DNA of 50,487 nt from Candidatus Krumholzibacteriia bacterium (lineage in GTDB: Bacteria; Krumholzibacteriota; Krumholzibacteriia; Krumholzibacteriales; Krumholzibacteriaceae), in NCBI GenBank assembly GCA_023131975.1, contig JAGLYV010000064.1:1-50487 (forward strand). The letters are read 5' to 3'. A program made the translations under genes and the position numbers. The notes beneath the pieces were generated by a model. That model saw only the letters and a program-made list of their open reading frames with translations, had not been told where the DNA came from and ran no database searches. Below are positions 25,375-32,902 of this stretch, piece by piece. Numbering within the stretch: position 1 is the first letter of the stretch; every line of letters starts with the position of its first letter.

Positions 25375-25475
25375 AATCAGGATTGAACGGATAGTAGCTG
25401 TGCCGGGAGGGATTCTTTACGCCGGTCAGCAGGAAGATTTCCCTTTAATTCAGCGACGATTTAACGCTATATTTA

Positions 25476-25501
25476 CAACACCCTTTCAGGGTATTTTTTT
25501 A
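25476..25501 (+). terminator. Rho-independent terminator of the cstA-kinase unit
   Basis: ACCCT (25480-25484) pairs with AGGGT (25488-25492) across a TTC loop, followed by A and a run of seven T. It lies about 100 bases after the kinase stop and before the sigma-factor gene. Confidence 0.75.
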
Positions 25502-25542
25502 TTGAATATAACCGGGTTCCCGAATGTATCAAGGGTGAGACC

Positions 25543-26121
25543 ATGTCGAATGTTTCGACAGATATAAAAAAAGAGACTCTACTGGCCTGGAAGAATGGTA
25601 GTTCCGATGCATTTGAGGAGATTGTGAATATATCGATGACTCGTGCGTACTCGGTCGCACTGAGCCTTGTAGGAAACGCGGAGGACGCGAAAGACCTTTC
25701 GCAGGAAGCCTTCATAGCTGCTTACAGGGCTAAGAAGAGTTTTGACGAAGAAAGGCCGTTTTTCCCCTGGTTTTACAGGATCCTTCGTAACAGGTGCCTG
25801 AATTTTATCCGAAGCAGGTCGAAGCGCGGAGAGATATCGATGGATGTACTGATTGAAAAGGACAGTGGCGTCGAGTCACCTGAAAGAGCGATGGTACGAA
25901 AAGAGGATGCCGAAGCGTTGTGGAAGGCTCTTTTCACACTTTCTCCGGAACACCGTGAAATAATAGTCTTGAGGAATTTTCAGGATCTGGCCTACCGGGA
26001 AATATCCGAAGTACTGGGCATCTCCCAGGGCACAGTGATGTCCCGGCTTTTTTATGCCAGGAAAGCTCTCTACGATGTTTTAAAGGACCGTCTCCGCGTC
26101 GAAGGGGATGATACGCGATGA
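25543..26121 (+). CDS. ECF-type RNA polymerase sigma factor
   Basis: This 192-residue sigma factor has region 2 (about residues 23-90, with NAEDAKDLSQEAFIAAYR and FPWFYRILRNRCLNFIR). Region 4 (about 130-180) has LSPEHREIIVLRNFQDLAY followed by the helix-turn-helix ISEVLGISQGTVMSRL. Region 1 and region 3 are absent, as in ECF factors. Its stop overlaps the ATG of a small membrane protein with a zinc-binding anti-sigma motif, so the pair is a classic sigma/anti-sigma operon. The downstream ybjQ and MBL genes continue on the same strand. The stress it senses is not evident. Confidence 0.93.
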   Translation: MSNVSTDIKKETLLAWKNGSSDAFEEIVNISMTRAYSVALSLVGNAEDAKDLSQEAFIAAYRAKKSFDEERPFFPWFYRILRNRCLNFIRSRSKRGEISMDVLIEKDSGVESPERAMVRKEDAEALWKALFTLSPEHREIIVLRNFQDLAYREISEVLGISQGTVMSRLFYARKALYDVLKDRLRVEGDDTR

Positions 26122-26552
26122 GCTGTAACAGGATGGAATCCGATGGAATGCGTTATCTCGACCACGAGATGACGGCCGATGAGATAGCTGGATTCGAAAA
26201 GCATCTGGCTGAATGCGATACCTGTCGTTTAATGATGGAAGATCTGGGAAGGCTCGATGCCTTTACAGGCCGTATGAAGATCAAGGATCCGGTCGACACC
26301 TTCATGGAAGGATACTGGAAGTCGATCTACAGGAGATTCGAGAGAAAGACAGCCTGGATCGTGATCCTGGCAGGGGCGTCTGTCGCTGTACTGTATTTTT
26401 TGATAATGATGTTCAGAGAAATAGGAAAGATCACGATCGGGACCGGGGCCATGACCGTTCTTCTGGCAGGCCTGATAGTTCTGTTGATCTCTGTGATAAG
26501 GGAAAGGATCCATCAGAAGAAAGCGGACAGATACAAGGATATAGTCCGTTAA
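26118..26552 (+). CDS. Membrane anti-sigma factor with zinc-finger (ZAS/zf-HC2) domain
   Basis: This 144-residue protein has an N-terminal HxxxCxxC zinc site (His29, Cys33, Cys36 in HLAECDTC; Cys3 nearby). Two transmembrane helices follow (about 79-98 and 105-127) and then a short basic tail. This layout fits an anti-sigma factor that holds the upstream ECF sigma at the membrane. Its ATG overlaps the sigma stop codon (ATGA), which ensures stoichiometric synthesis. Only a few residues lie outside the membrane, so sensing probably involves the bilayer or a partner. Confidence 0.85.
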   Translation: MSCNRMESDGMRYLDHEMTADEIAGFEKHLAECDTCRLMMEDLGRLDAFTGRMKIKDPVDTFMEGYWKSIYRRFERKTAWIVILAGASVAVLYFLIMMFREIGKITIGTGAMTVLLAGLIVLLISVIRERIHQKKADRYKDIVR

Positions 26553-26592
26553 TCCCCGCCGAATCCGAGCGGGATATCCTGAGAGGTGTGAC

Positions 26593-26913
26593 ATGCTGAT
26601 AGTGACTACGGATGAGATCGTCGGAAAGAAGATAGTCAAGGTGATCGGACTTGCCAGGGGGAACACGATCAGGGCCAGGAATATCGGAAAGGACATCATG
26701 GCGGCTCTTCGCAATATTGCGGGGGGTGAGATCGTCGAGTATACGAAGATGATCGCCGAATCGCGTGAACAGGCCCTGGACAGGCTCACTGCCGAGGCGA
26801 AATCGTTCGGTGCCAACGCGGTAGTAGCCACGAGGTTCACCACTTCCGCGATGATGGATGGAGCGGCCGAACTGCTTGTCTACGGGACGGCAGTCGTAGT
26901 GGAGGACGAATGA
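26593..26913 (+). CDS. YbjQ/UPF0145 family protein
   Basis: This protein of 106 residues covers the whole YbjQ (UPF0145, heavy-metal-binding-like) domain: MLIVTTDEIVGKKI, then VIGLARGNTIRARNIGKDIMA and REQALDRLTAEAKSFGANAV. Homologues form homo-pentamers; their function is unknown despite the metal-binding name. GAGAGGTG precedes the ATG. Its end overlaps the next gene by four bases, so the two are coupled, and the sigma/anti-sigma pair lies 40 bp upstream. Confidence 0.9.
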   Translation: MLIVTTDEIVGKKIVKVIGLARGNTIRARNIGKDIMAALRNIAGGEIVEYTKMIAESREQALDRLTAEAKSFGANAVVATRFTTSAMMDGAAELLVYGTAVVVEDE

Positions 26914-27755
26914 TGAAGCTGGGAGAGTTCGAACTCAGGGCGATAGAGACCGGTAAGTTCCGTCTTGATGGCGGAGCGATGTTCGGGGTGGTCCCGAAGG
27001 TGCTTTGGCAGAAGACCGATCCAGCCGATGGGAACAATCGGATATCGATGCACATGAGGTTGCTGTACGGCGAATCGAATGGCAGAAGATTTGTCATAGA
27101 CAGTGGCGCGGGAACGAAACTCGGGGATAAGATGCTCCGCAACTACGAGATAGAAAGCGGGGGCCTTAGGGAATTATTCCTCTCCGAAGGGCTGGATCCG
27201 GATCTGGTCACCGACGCGATCGCCACACATCTGCATTTCGATCATGCCGGGGGCTATACATTCTACGGCGAGGATGGAGAGATAAAGCTGACTTTTCCCG
27301 GCGCGGCCCATCATGTACAGAAAAGACAATGGGATGCCGCTCTCGGGCCAAACGAGAAAGACAGGGCGAGCTTCTTTCCGGAAAATTTCATCGGAATCGA
27401 AGAAGCGGGGATGCTCGATCTGATCGAAGGTGAGAAGGAAATTTTCCCTGGAGTGCGAGTGATTCCGACTGACGGGCATACGCCGGGACATCAGGTAGTC
27501 CTGATCGAGACTTCTGACGGAACGGTGATGTACTGCGGTGACCTGATCCCGCTGGCGTCACACGTCAATCTGCCATACATCATGGCTTATGACCATTTTC
27601 CGCTGTCGACGCTGGCCGAAAAGAAGAGATTGCTGGCGAGGGCTGCCGATGAAGACTGGATCCTTTTCTTCGAACATGATCCGGTGATCGCGGGTTGCAG
27701 GGTCCGGAGAAACGACAGGGGACGGTTCGAGATCAGCGAGACTATCGACTTCTAA
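26910..27755 (+). CDS. MBL-fold metallo-hydrolase (lactonase/glyoxalase II-like)
   Basis: This 281-residue cytoplasmic enzyme has a complete two-metal site: HLHFDH (His107, His109, Asp111, His112), His190 and His194 in DGHTPGHQ, Asp211 in YCGDLIP and His near 255 in FFEHDP. The overall arrangement resembles AHL-lactonase-like and other quorum-quenching-type MBL proteins, but the substrate cannot be assigned. ATG overlaps the ybjQ stop. It converges with the antiporter gene, separated by a short direct repeat. Confidence 0.88.
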   Translation: MMKLGEFELRAIETGKFRLDGGAMFGVVPKVLWQKTDPADGNNRISMHMRLLYGESNGRRFVIDSGAGTKLGDKMLRNYEIESGGLRELFLSEGLDPDLVTDAIATHLHFDHAGGYTFYGEDGEIKLTFPGAAHHVQKRQWDAALGPNEKDRASFFPENFIGIEEAGMLDLIEGEKEIFPGVRVIPTDGHTPGHQVVLIETSDGTVMYCGDLIPLASHVNLPYIMAYDHFPLSTLAEKKRLLARAADEDWILFFEHDPVIAGCRVRRNDRGRFEISETIDF

Positions 27756-27758
27756 ATC

Positions 27759-27789
27759 GCCTCACAGATATCATTGCCTCACAGATATC
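27759..27789. repeat. Direct repeat of 14 bp, period 17, at a stop codon
   Basis: GCCTCACAGATATC occurs at 27759-27772 and 27776-27789. The second copy contains the stop codon of the leftward antiporter gene, and the first lies in the 23-bp gap between convergent genes. Confidence 0.95.
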
Positions 27790-29098
27790 TGATCATGATA
27801 TAAATGGCCGAGATCAGTATTGAGACGAGCATGAGCGGAAATCCGTATCTGAAGTAGTTTCGAAAATTCAGCGGGCTCCGTGTCTTTTCACTGAATCCGG
27901 CTATCACTACGTTTGCCGAGGCTCCGATTATTGTTCCGTTCCCGCCCAGACATGCTCCAAGAGCGAGGCTCCACCAGAGGGGCATGGACTGTTTCATCAG
28001 GTAGACGTGGTAGGCCGCTTCGTCCAGGCCTCCCGTATCCGGGTAGAGGGACATGCTTATCCTCATAAGAAGCGGGATCATCGCGGCGACGAAAGGTATG
28101 TTATCTAAAAACGCCGACGCGATCGCGGAGATGACCAGTATCGATAAACAGAGTACGGTGAGATCATTGCTGAGAGACAGCACTCCGCCGGCCAGCCATT
28201 CGAGGACTCCGACCTTGTCAAGTCCTCCCACCATGACAAAAAGACCCATGAAAAAGAAGATAGTAGTCCATTCGATCTCCTCGAGTCTTTTCTCGATATC
28301 GGTCCCGCTCCAGATCAGGAGTATCCCGCCGCCGGCAAGAGCCACGGTCGCCGGTTTCAGGCCAAGGAAGTCATGGAGGATGAAGCCCACCATCGTCAGC
28401 CCGAGAACGATCAGGCTGCGGCGCAGAAGAGTATGATCCTTGATGACCTTTGTCTCATCCATCCCTTCGATCACTTTTTTCATGTCGGCGAAATCAGTCC
28501 TGAGCTGTTTGCGAAAGATTATCTTCAGAATGGCGAGGGTTACCACAAGGACGACGAGCGATACAGGGCCCAGGTGGATCAGGAAATCCATGAAAGAATA
28601 ATCTGTAGCGCTTCCTATCAGAATATTGGGGGGATCACCGATCAGCGTGGCTGTTCCCCCGATATTCGCGGCAAGGATCTCGGCGACGAGGAAGGGGAAT
28701 GGGGATATATCGAGCATCTCAGCGATAAGTATAGTGATCGGTGCTATGAGAAGGACTGTGGTGACATTGTCCAGCAGGGCGGAAGCTACAGCCGTGAAAA
28801 GGGAGAACCACAGGAGTATCTTCCACGCGTCTCCGCCGGTCTTTTTTGTTATCACGATCGCTACATAGGTAAACACGCCTGTTTCCTTGACCACGCTTAT
28901 CAGGAGCATCATGCCAATAAGCAGCCCCAGCGTATTGAAGTCGATAGCATCGAAGGCCTCTGACTGGGGCAGTATATGCAGCAGGATGATCAGCACTCCT
29001 CCCATGAGGGCGATCTTCGTCCTGTGTATCTTTTCGGTGATGATAAGGATATAGGCGAGTATGAAGACGAGGATCGCTGTAAACGTATGTGCTGTCAA
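27779..29098 (-). CDS. NhaD/ArsB-type (IT superfamily) ion transporter
   Basis: This protein of 439 residues has about eleven hydrophobic helices. The two repeat signatures of the ArsB/NhaD family are present: SALLDNVTTVLLIAP with GDPPNILIGSA in the first half, and SAFLDNIPFVAAMIPL with GNGTIIGASANVV in the second. Members are sodium/proton antiporters, arsenite pumps or citrate-type permeases; a Na+/H+ antiporter is the likeliest here. The TTG start overlaps the TGA of the CBS gene (TTGA). Genes for a CBS protein and a PTS IIA-type protein lie immediately upstream on the same transcript, suggesting regulation by nucleotide and phosphorylation signals. Confidence 0.85.
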   Translation of the reverse strand: MTAHTFTAILVFILAYILIITEKIHRTKIALMGGVLIILLHILPQSEAFDAIDFNTLGLLIGMMLLISVVKETGVFTYVAIVITKKTGGDAWKILLWFSLFTAVASALLDNVTTVLLIAPITILIAEMLDISPFPFLVAEILAANIGGTATLIGDPPNILIGSATDYSFMDFLIHLGPVSLVVLVVTLAILKIIFRKQLRTDFADMKKVIEGMDETKVIKDHTLLRRSLIVLGLTMVGFILHDFLGLKPATVALAGGGILLIWSGTDIEKRLEEIEWTTIFFFMGLFVMVGGLDKVGVLEWLAGGVLSLSNDLTVLCLSILVISAIASAFLDNIPFVAAMIPLLMRISMSLYPDTGGLDEAAYHVYLMKQSMPLWWSLALGACLGGNGTIIGASANVVIAGFSEKTRSPLNFRNYFRYGFPLMLVSILISAIYIMIRYL

Positions 29099-29550
29099 TC
29101 TTGACCTTCCATATCGTATATCGCCCAGCAGATCTCCGTCTGGCCTATCATTCCGACGAGGCGTCCTTCATCGACTACCGGGACCCTGGGGATGCCCTGT
29201 CTGTGAAGGATCGCGCCGGCTTTCAAAACGCTGTCTTCTACTCCCAGGACCTTGACATCTTCCTGCATCAGGTCTTCCGCGACGAAGAGTATCTCTTCCA
29301 GTGAGAAAGAATGATTCTCCAGCGCGCCGAAATTCTGGATGAAATCGATGTCGCGGATCAGGTCAATATATTCGGGAAGGAAGATAAGGATAAAATCATC
29401 TATCGTAATTATTCCCAGAAGCAGGCCGTCTTCATCAACGACGGGAAGGACCGGCTCGCGTGATTCGAAGAACTGCCTGGCCACTTCGCGCATGGGCGTC
29501 TCGGGCCGCACAGTCCTGAAATCTTTTTTCATGTATTTTCCGATATTCAA
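29095..29550 (-). CDS. Tandem CBS-domain protein
   Basis: This 151-residue cytoplasmic protein consists essentially of two CBS motifs (about residues 5-60 and 90-150; VLPVVDEDGLLLGIITIDD and RVPVVDEGRLVGMIGQTE). CBS pairs bind adenosine nucleotides and regulate partner proteins. The start is TTG with GGAGG six bases upstream. It lies between the IIA-like gene and the antiporter gene, overlapping the latter by four bases, so it is probably a regulatory subunit of that transporter. Confidence 0.85.
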   Translation of the reverse strand: MNIGKYMKKDFRTVRPETPMREVARQFFESREPVLPVVDEDGLLLGIITIDDFILIFLPEYIDLIRDIDFIQNFGALENHSFSLEEILFVAEDLMQEDVKVLGVEDSVLKAGAILHRQGIPRVPVVDEGRLVGMIGQTEICWAIYDMEGQD

Positions 29551-29583
29551 AGCTGTCCTCCAGACGGAACGGCTCCCCGCCCT

Positions 29584-30051
29584 CTACAGGAATTTTTCCT
29601 CGGCTTTCGCTATCAGTTCCATGAATCCCTTTACACTCCCGCATTCGAGGAGAGAATTCCTGACCTCCTCATGCTTTATCAGGCGGGATATTCCGGCAAG
29701 CGCCTTGATGTGAGGGCCTGATACATCGCGCGGTGATACCAGCATGAAAAAGAGGTTGGCTTTTTCTCCATCGATCGACTCGAAATCGATTCCCTCACGT
29801 GAGAGGCCGAAAGCCACAAACAGTTTGCCGACAGCCGGTGTCTTGGCATGAGGGACGGCAAGTCCCACTCCGATGCCGGTACTCTGCTTCTTTTCCCTTT
29901 CCCTGATCGCGTCGAGGATCGTATCCTTCTCTTTGAGCTTGTACGCGCCGCAGAGAAGGTCGACCATCTCGGAAAGCGCCTCCTGTTTGCCGGTGGCTTT
30001 CATGTCGAGCTGGATAGCCGATTTCCTGATTTGTTTTGATATCCTCATCAT
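29584..30051 (-). CDS. PTS EIIA (nitrogen/fructose type) domain protein
   Basis: This protein of 155 residues has the EIIA-2 fold. The phosphorylatable histidine is His68 in VGLAVPHAKT, and EREKKQSTGIGVG precedes it. FGLSREGIDFESIDGE and LVSPRDVSGPHIKALAGIS are typical of PtsN-like proteins. No EIIB or EIIC gene is present, so it is probably regulatory rather than part of a sugar importer. It heads the short operon IIA-CBS-antiporter, with its own candidate promoter at the end of the preceding gene. Confidence 0.88.
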   Translation of the reverse strand: MMRISKQIRKSAIQLDMKATGKQEALSEMVDLLCGAYKLKEKDTILDAIREREKKQSTGIGVGLAVPHAKTPAVGKLFVAFGLSREGIDFESIDGEKANLFFMLVSPRDVSGPHIKALAGISRLIKHEEVRNSLLECGSVKGFMELIAKAEEKFL

Positions 30052-30078
30052 CTGTCCGTCCTTTTCGTCGAGGACGAT

Positions 30079-30107
30079 AAGTTAAGGTATTCTCAACTCC
30101 ATGTCAA
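30079..30107 (-). promoter_or_regulatory. Candidate promoter for the IIA-CBS-antiporter operon
   Basis: On the minus strand a perfect TTGACA (30102-30107) is followed after 17 bases by TAACTT (30079-30084). It lies just after the stop of the barrel-protein gene, about 25 bases before the IIA start region. The -10 is poor, so confidence is moderate. Confidence 0.4.
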
Positions 30108-30111
30108 CACT

Positions 30112-30798
30112 CTACCAGAGATGTACTCCCGCGGTGAAGTAGAAGAACGTCCCGCTGAAATCCAGGACGACATCGTCATCACTGATGCTGAAGATCGCCG
30201 GGTGGCCGTGCTTGTCTTCGAAGCCGTCCATCTTGAGATGCCGGTATCCTAACATGAATCCGACTTCCAGCGGCCGGAGGAAACTGGTGGTTACTTCAGC
30301 GAATATATCCCAGCCGTAAGCATTCTTTTTATATTCGTCGAGGTTGCTTTCCTCCGTCAGTTCGTTTGTCTCGAACGTGGTTTTGGCGAACGAGCCCCGT
30401 GCGCCCAGGTTGATATCGACCAATTCGGGGAATTTGAAGATATTTACAGCTCCTCCGAGTACCAGGACATCGGCCGGCGCCTTGTAGATCAGGGTGAAAT
30501 CTCCAGTACCCATATCGGTATCCATCCAGTAATGCTCATATCCGATGATGGCGGCGAATTTGTTGAAAAACCAGACCCTGCCTTCGACATATACCTGGAA
30601 TCCGCCATCCACCGATACGAGTTCGCCGTCATAGTGCTGGCGCAATATTCCCATCTGGTCGTTGAGTTCGCCCATCGAATAATTGGCTGAGCCTATTCCA
30701 GCCTTGGCAGAGAAGCCTATGGGGAAGGGGGCGGCAATGGTCTGTGCCGGCAGCATGAACAAGATGGCAATAATCAGAAGCATTGAAAAAAGTCTCAT
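30112..30798 (-). CDS. Predicted outer-membrane beta-barrel protein
   Basis: This 228-residue protein has a signal peptide (MRLFSMLLIIAILFML, cleavage near QTIAA). Its body consists of alternating hydrophobic/polar strands with many aromatic residues (FQVYVEGRVWFF, IIGYEHYWMD, VGFMLGYRHLKM). It ends FYFTAGVHLW, the aromatic C terminus of many outer-membrane barrels. Eight or so strands would fit. No specific family is recognised and function is unknown. Its ATG overlaps the stop of the aminotransferase gene by four bases. Confidence 0.65.
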   Translation of the reverse strand: MRLFSMLLIIAILFMLPAQTIAAPFPIGFSAKAGIGSANYSMGELNDQMGILRQHYDGELVSVDGGFQVYVEGRVWFFNKFAAIIGYEHYWMDTDMGTGDFTLIYKAPADVLVLGGAVNIFKFPELVDINLGARGSFAKTTFETNELTEESNLDEYKKNAYGWDIFAEVTTSFLRPLEVGFMLGYRHLKMDGFEDKHGHPAIFSISDDDVVLDFSGTFFYFTAGVHLW

Positions 30799-31958
30799 CC
30801 CTGATCTCCTTTGTTAAATCCTCCATTTATATATTTTTCAAGGCGTCTGATGCCTTCCCTGATATTATCGAGTGAATTTGCGTATGAGATCCGCAGGTGC
30901 CCCTCTCCCTGTTCGCCGAAATCTATTCCGGGGGTGAGCGCTACTCCCACCTTGTCGAGGATATCGAAGGCCAGTCTGTAGGAGTCCCTGTCCAGGTGGG
31001 AAGCATCGACGAAGATGTAGAACGCGCCCTTCGGTTCGACAGTATATTCGAGTCCGAGGCCGGGCAGCGCTTTCAGGAGGTATCGTCTTCTTTCGTCGTA
31101 CATTTTGACCATGGCCGGGATCTCCGGATGGGTACCTTTCAATGCTTCGATGCCCGCTGTCTGCACGAAGGACCCCGGGGATATGAAGAAGTTCTGCTGA
31201 AGTATCTGCAGTGAACGGAGAGCCTTTTCCGGGACGATCATGTAGCCAAGGCGCCAGCCTGTCATCGCGAACAGTTTTGAAAAACCGTTCAGTACGTAGC
31301 TGTCAGGTGAAAACTCAAGAGCGCTGCGTTCCTTCTCTCCATAGACGAGGCCGTGATATATCTCATCGCTGATCACGGGTGGCCCGATGTCGCAGATCGA
31401 TTCGAATTCCTTCGCGTCGATAAGGGTTCCTGTCGGATTGGCGGGCGAATTGATCATGATCCCCTTTGTACGGGAACAGACCTCTTTTTCGACATCTTCC
31501 GCGCGGAGCTGAAAGCCGTCTTCCTTGCGGGCGGTAACAAATCTCGGAACTCCTCCAAGATACCGGATGAAGTTCGGATAGCATGGATAGCATGGATCAC
31601 CCAGGATGATCTCGTCGCCCGGATGCTCGATGAATGTGGACAAAACAAGCAGGAGTGCGGGAGAGACGCCCATGGTGACGAGTACCTGCCCGGGAGAGAT
31701 ATCTACACCGTAGCCATGACCGTAATATTCGGCGATAGTCTTCCTCAGTTCCAGGATCCCGCGGCTGTCTGTATAATGGGTATCTCCCGCGTGGAGCGAG
31801 GATTCGGCTGCTCTGATGATTCCGGGCGGTGTCGGGAAATCCGGTTCGCCGATCTCCATATGGATGATGGACCGGCCTTCTTTTTCGAGCTCGATAGCCC
31901 TCTCCAGGACTTCCATCACCATAAATGGTCTGATCTCACCGTTTGTTATCTTTTCCAT
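30795..31958 (-). CDS. Class I/II PLP-dependent aminotransferase
   Basis: This 387-residue fold-type I aminotransferase resembles aspartate/aromatic aminotransferases of the I-gamma group. Features are GEPDFPTPPGI near residue 38, SPANPTGT (171-178), Asp198 in ISDEIYHGL, the PLP lysine Lys228 in NGFSKLFAMTGWRLGY and the final substrate arginine in HLRISYA. The amino donor and acceptor cannot be assigned from the sequence. It is first in a leftward transcript with the barrel protein, controlled by one of the clearest promoters in the window. Confidence 0.9.
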   Translation of the reverse strand: MEKITNGEIRPFMVMEVLERAIELEKEGRSIIHMEIGEPDFPTPPGIIRAAESSLHAGDTHYTDSRGILELRKTIAEYYGHGYGVDISPGQVLVTMGVSPALLLVLSTFIEHPGDEIILGDPCYPCYPNFIRYLGGVPRFVTARKEDGFQLRAEDVEKEVCSRTKGIMINSPANPTGTLIDAKEFESICDIGPPVISDEIYHGLVYGEKERSALEFSPDSYVLNGFSKLFAMTGWRLGYMIVPEKALRSLQILQQNFFISPGSFVQTAGIEALKGTHPEIPAMVKMYDERRRYLLKALPGLGLEYTVEPKGAFYIFVDASHLDRDSYRLAFDILDKVGVALTPGIDFGEQGEGHLRISYANSLDNIREGIRRLEKYINGGFNKGDQG

Positions 31959-31989
31959 TCCACCCTTTCCCCGGAATGACCGCTATTTG

Positions 31990-32018
31990 AGAATAATCAG
32001 TGACCGGTCACATGTCAA
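31990..32018 (-). promoter_or_regulatory. Strong candidate promoter with palindromic operator in the spacer
   Basis: On the minus strand a perfect TTGACA (32013-32018) and TATTCT (31990-31995) are 17 bases apart. The spacer contains the exact palindrome GTGACCGGTCAC (32000-32011). The predicted start is about 25 bases before the aminotransferase ATG. Further TGAC/GTCA half-sites upstream, produced by a 17-bp duplication, suggest a regulator with several sites. Confidence 0.6.
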
Positions 32019-32047
32019 TGACCGTCATGCGTCAATGATCGTCATGA
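32014..32047. repeat. Tandem 17-bp repeat overlapping the -35 box
   Basis: GTCAATGACCGTCATGC (32014-32030) is followed directly by GTCAATGATCGTCATGA (32031-32047), 15 of 17 identical. Each copy carries a TTGAC element and a TGAC-N-TCA half palindrome on the minus strand. Confidence 0.95.
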
Positions 32048-32050
32048 TCG

Positions 32051-32818
32051 CTACCGATCACGTATCATCGCTATCGTCCAGTGCCGTCCCGTGATTCCAC
32101 CGTCACGTCTGTACGAAAAACATCGTTTGCTGTCACAACAGGTACAGACGTTCGAGTGTATGATGGACTGCTTGCTTACTCCGGCGTCCGTGAGTTCCAT
32201 CTCACAGAAGGTCCGAAGATCCAGGTGCGGGAAGCCATCGATCGATATTATCGTTTCTTCAGGAAAGTTCCGGGCGATATCTTCATCCACCCTGTAACAC
32301 TTGCCGCAGATCCCGGGGCCGGTCATCGCCACAGTTGCAGCCGGGTCAACGCCGAAACGGTCTGTCATGATCTCGAAAGCGGCTCCGATTATTCCCTGTC
32401 TCGCGCCTTCACGTCCGGCATGGAGGGCCGCGAGTACTCTTTCGGGAGGTGAATAGATGATTATCGGGAAACAGTCTGCCGAATTGATTCCGAGTGCCAC
32501 GCCGGGAGAGGTCGTTATCAGTCCGTCTGTACGGGGAAAGAACCCACCAGCGTCGACAACGGCGATCTTGTCGCTATGAATCTGTCCGCAGAGCGCGAGC
32601 TTTTCCCGGGCGATACCGCAGCTGTCGAGAAACGCTTTTCTGTTCGCCAGGACAGACTTTTCGTCATCGCCAGTTCCCGATCCCAGATTCAGGGCATCGA
32701 AAGGGGGCTCGCTCGATCCGCCGATACGCGACGCGAATCGGACCATCAGTTTGGGAGCCATGATCTCGACGGCGGGAAAGCCGCCTGTCATTATTCTGTT
32801 TTTTATTTGCCAGTACAT
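32051..32818 (-). CDS. pgeF: PgeF/YfiH (laccase-domain) purine nucleoside/peptidoglycan-editing family protein
   Basis: This 255-residue protein belongs to the YfiH/laccase-domain family, once called polyphenol oxidases. Members have been shown to act on purine nucleosides or to edit misincorporated peptidoglycan precursors. The metal triad is present: His81 in GQIHSDK, Cys116 in SADCFPI and His133 in LHAGREG. The usual HAGWRG is changed to HAGREG, losing the Trp and shifting the Arg. MTGPGICGKCY and the C-terminal CTCC...CFSYRRDGG match the family. No good ribosome site precedes the first ATG; starts at residues 10 or 20 are possible. Confidence 0.85.
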   Translation of the reverse strand: MYWQIKNRIMTGGFPAVEIMAPKLMVRFASRIGGSSEPPFDALNLGSGTGDDEKSVLANRKAFLDSCGIAREKLALCGQIHSDKIAVVDAGGFFPRTDGLITTSPGVALGINSADCFPIIIYSPPERVLAALHAGREGARQGIIGAAFEIMTDRFGVDPAATVAMTGPGICGKCYRVDEDIARNFPEETIISIDGFPHLDLRTFCEMELTDAGVSKQSIIHSNVCTCCDSKRCFSYRRDGGITGRHWTIAMIRDR

Positions 32819-32836
32819 AACAGGCTATCAGTTCAG

Positions 32837-32865
32837 TTGACATTACAGCGCAGGTGCAGGATAAC
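32837..32865 (+). promoter_or_regulatory. Candidate promoter for thrC
   Basis: A perfect TTGACA (32837-32842) is followed after 17 bases by GATAAC (32860-32865). The -10 is part of the inverted repeat GATAA-C-TTATC (32860-32870). The predicted leader is about 30 bases before the ATG. Confidence 0.5.
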
Positions 32866-32902
32866 TTATCTGAGGCCCTTTTTAAAAACAATTCGGAGGT
32901 AG

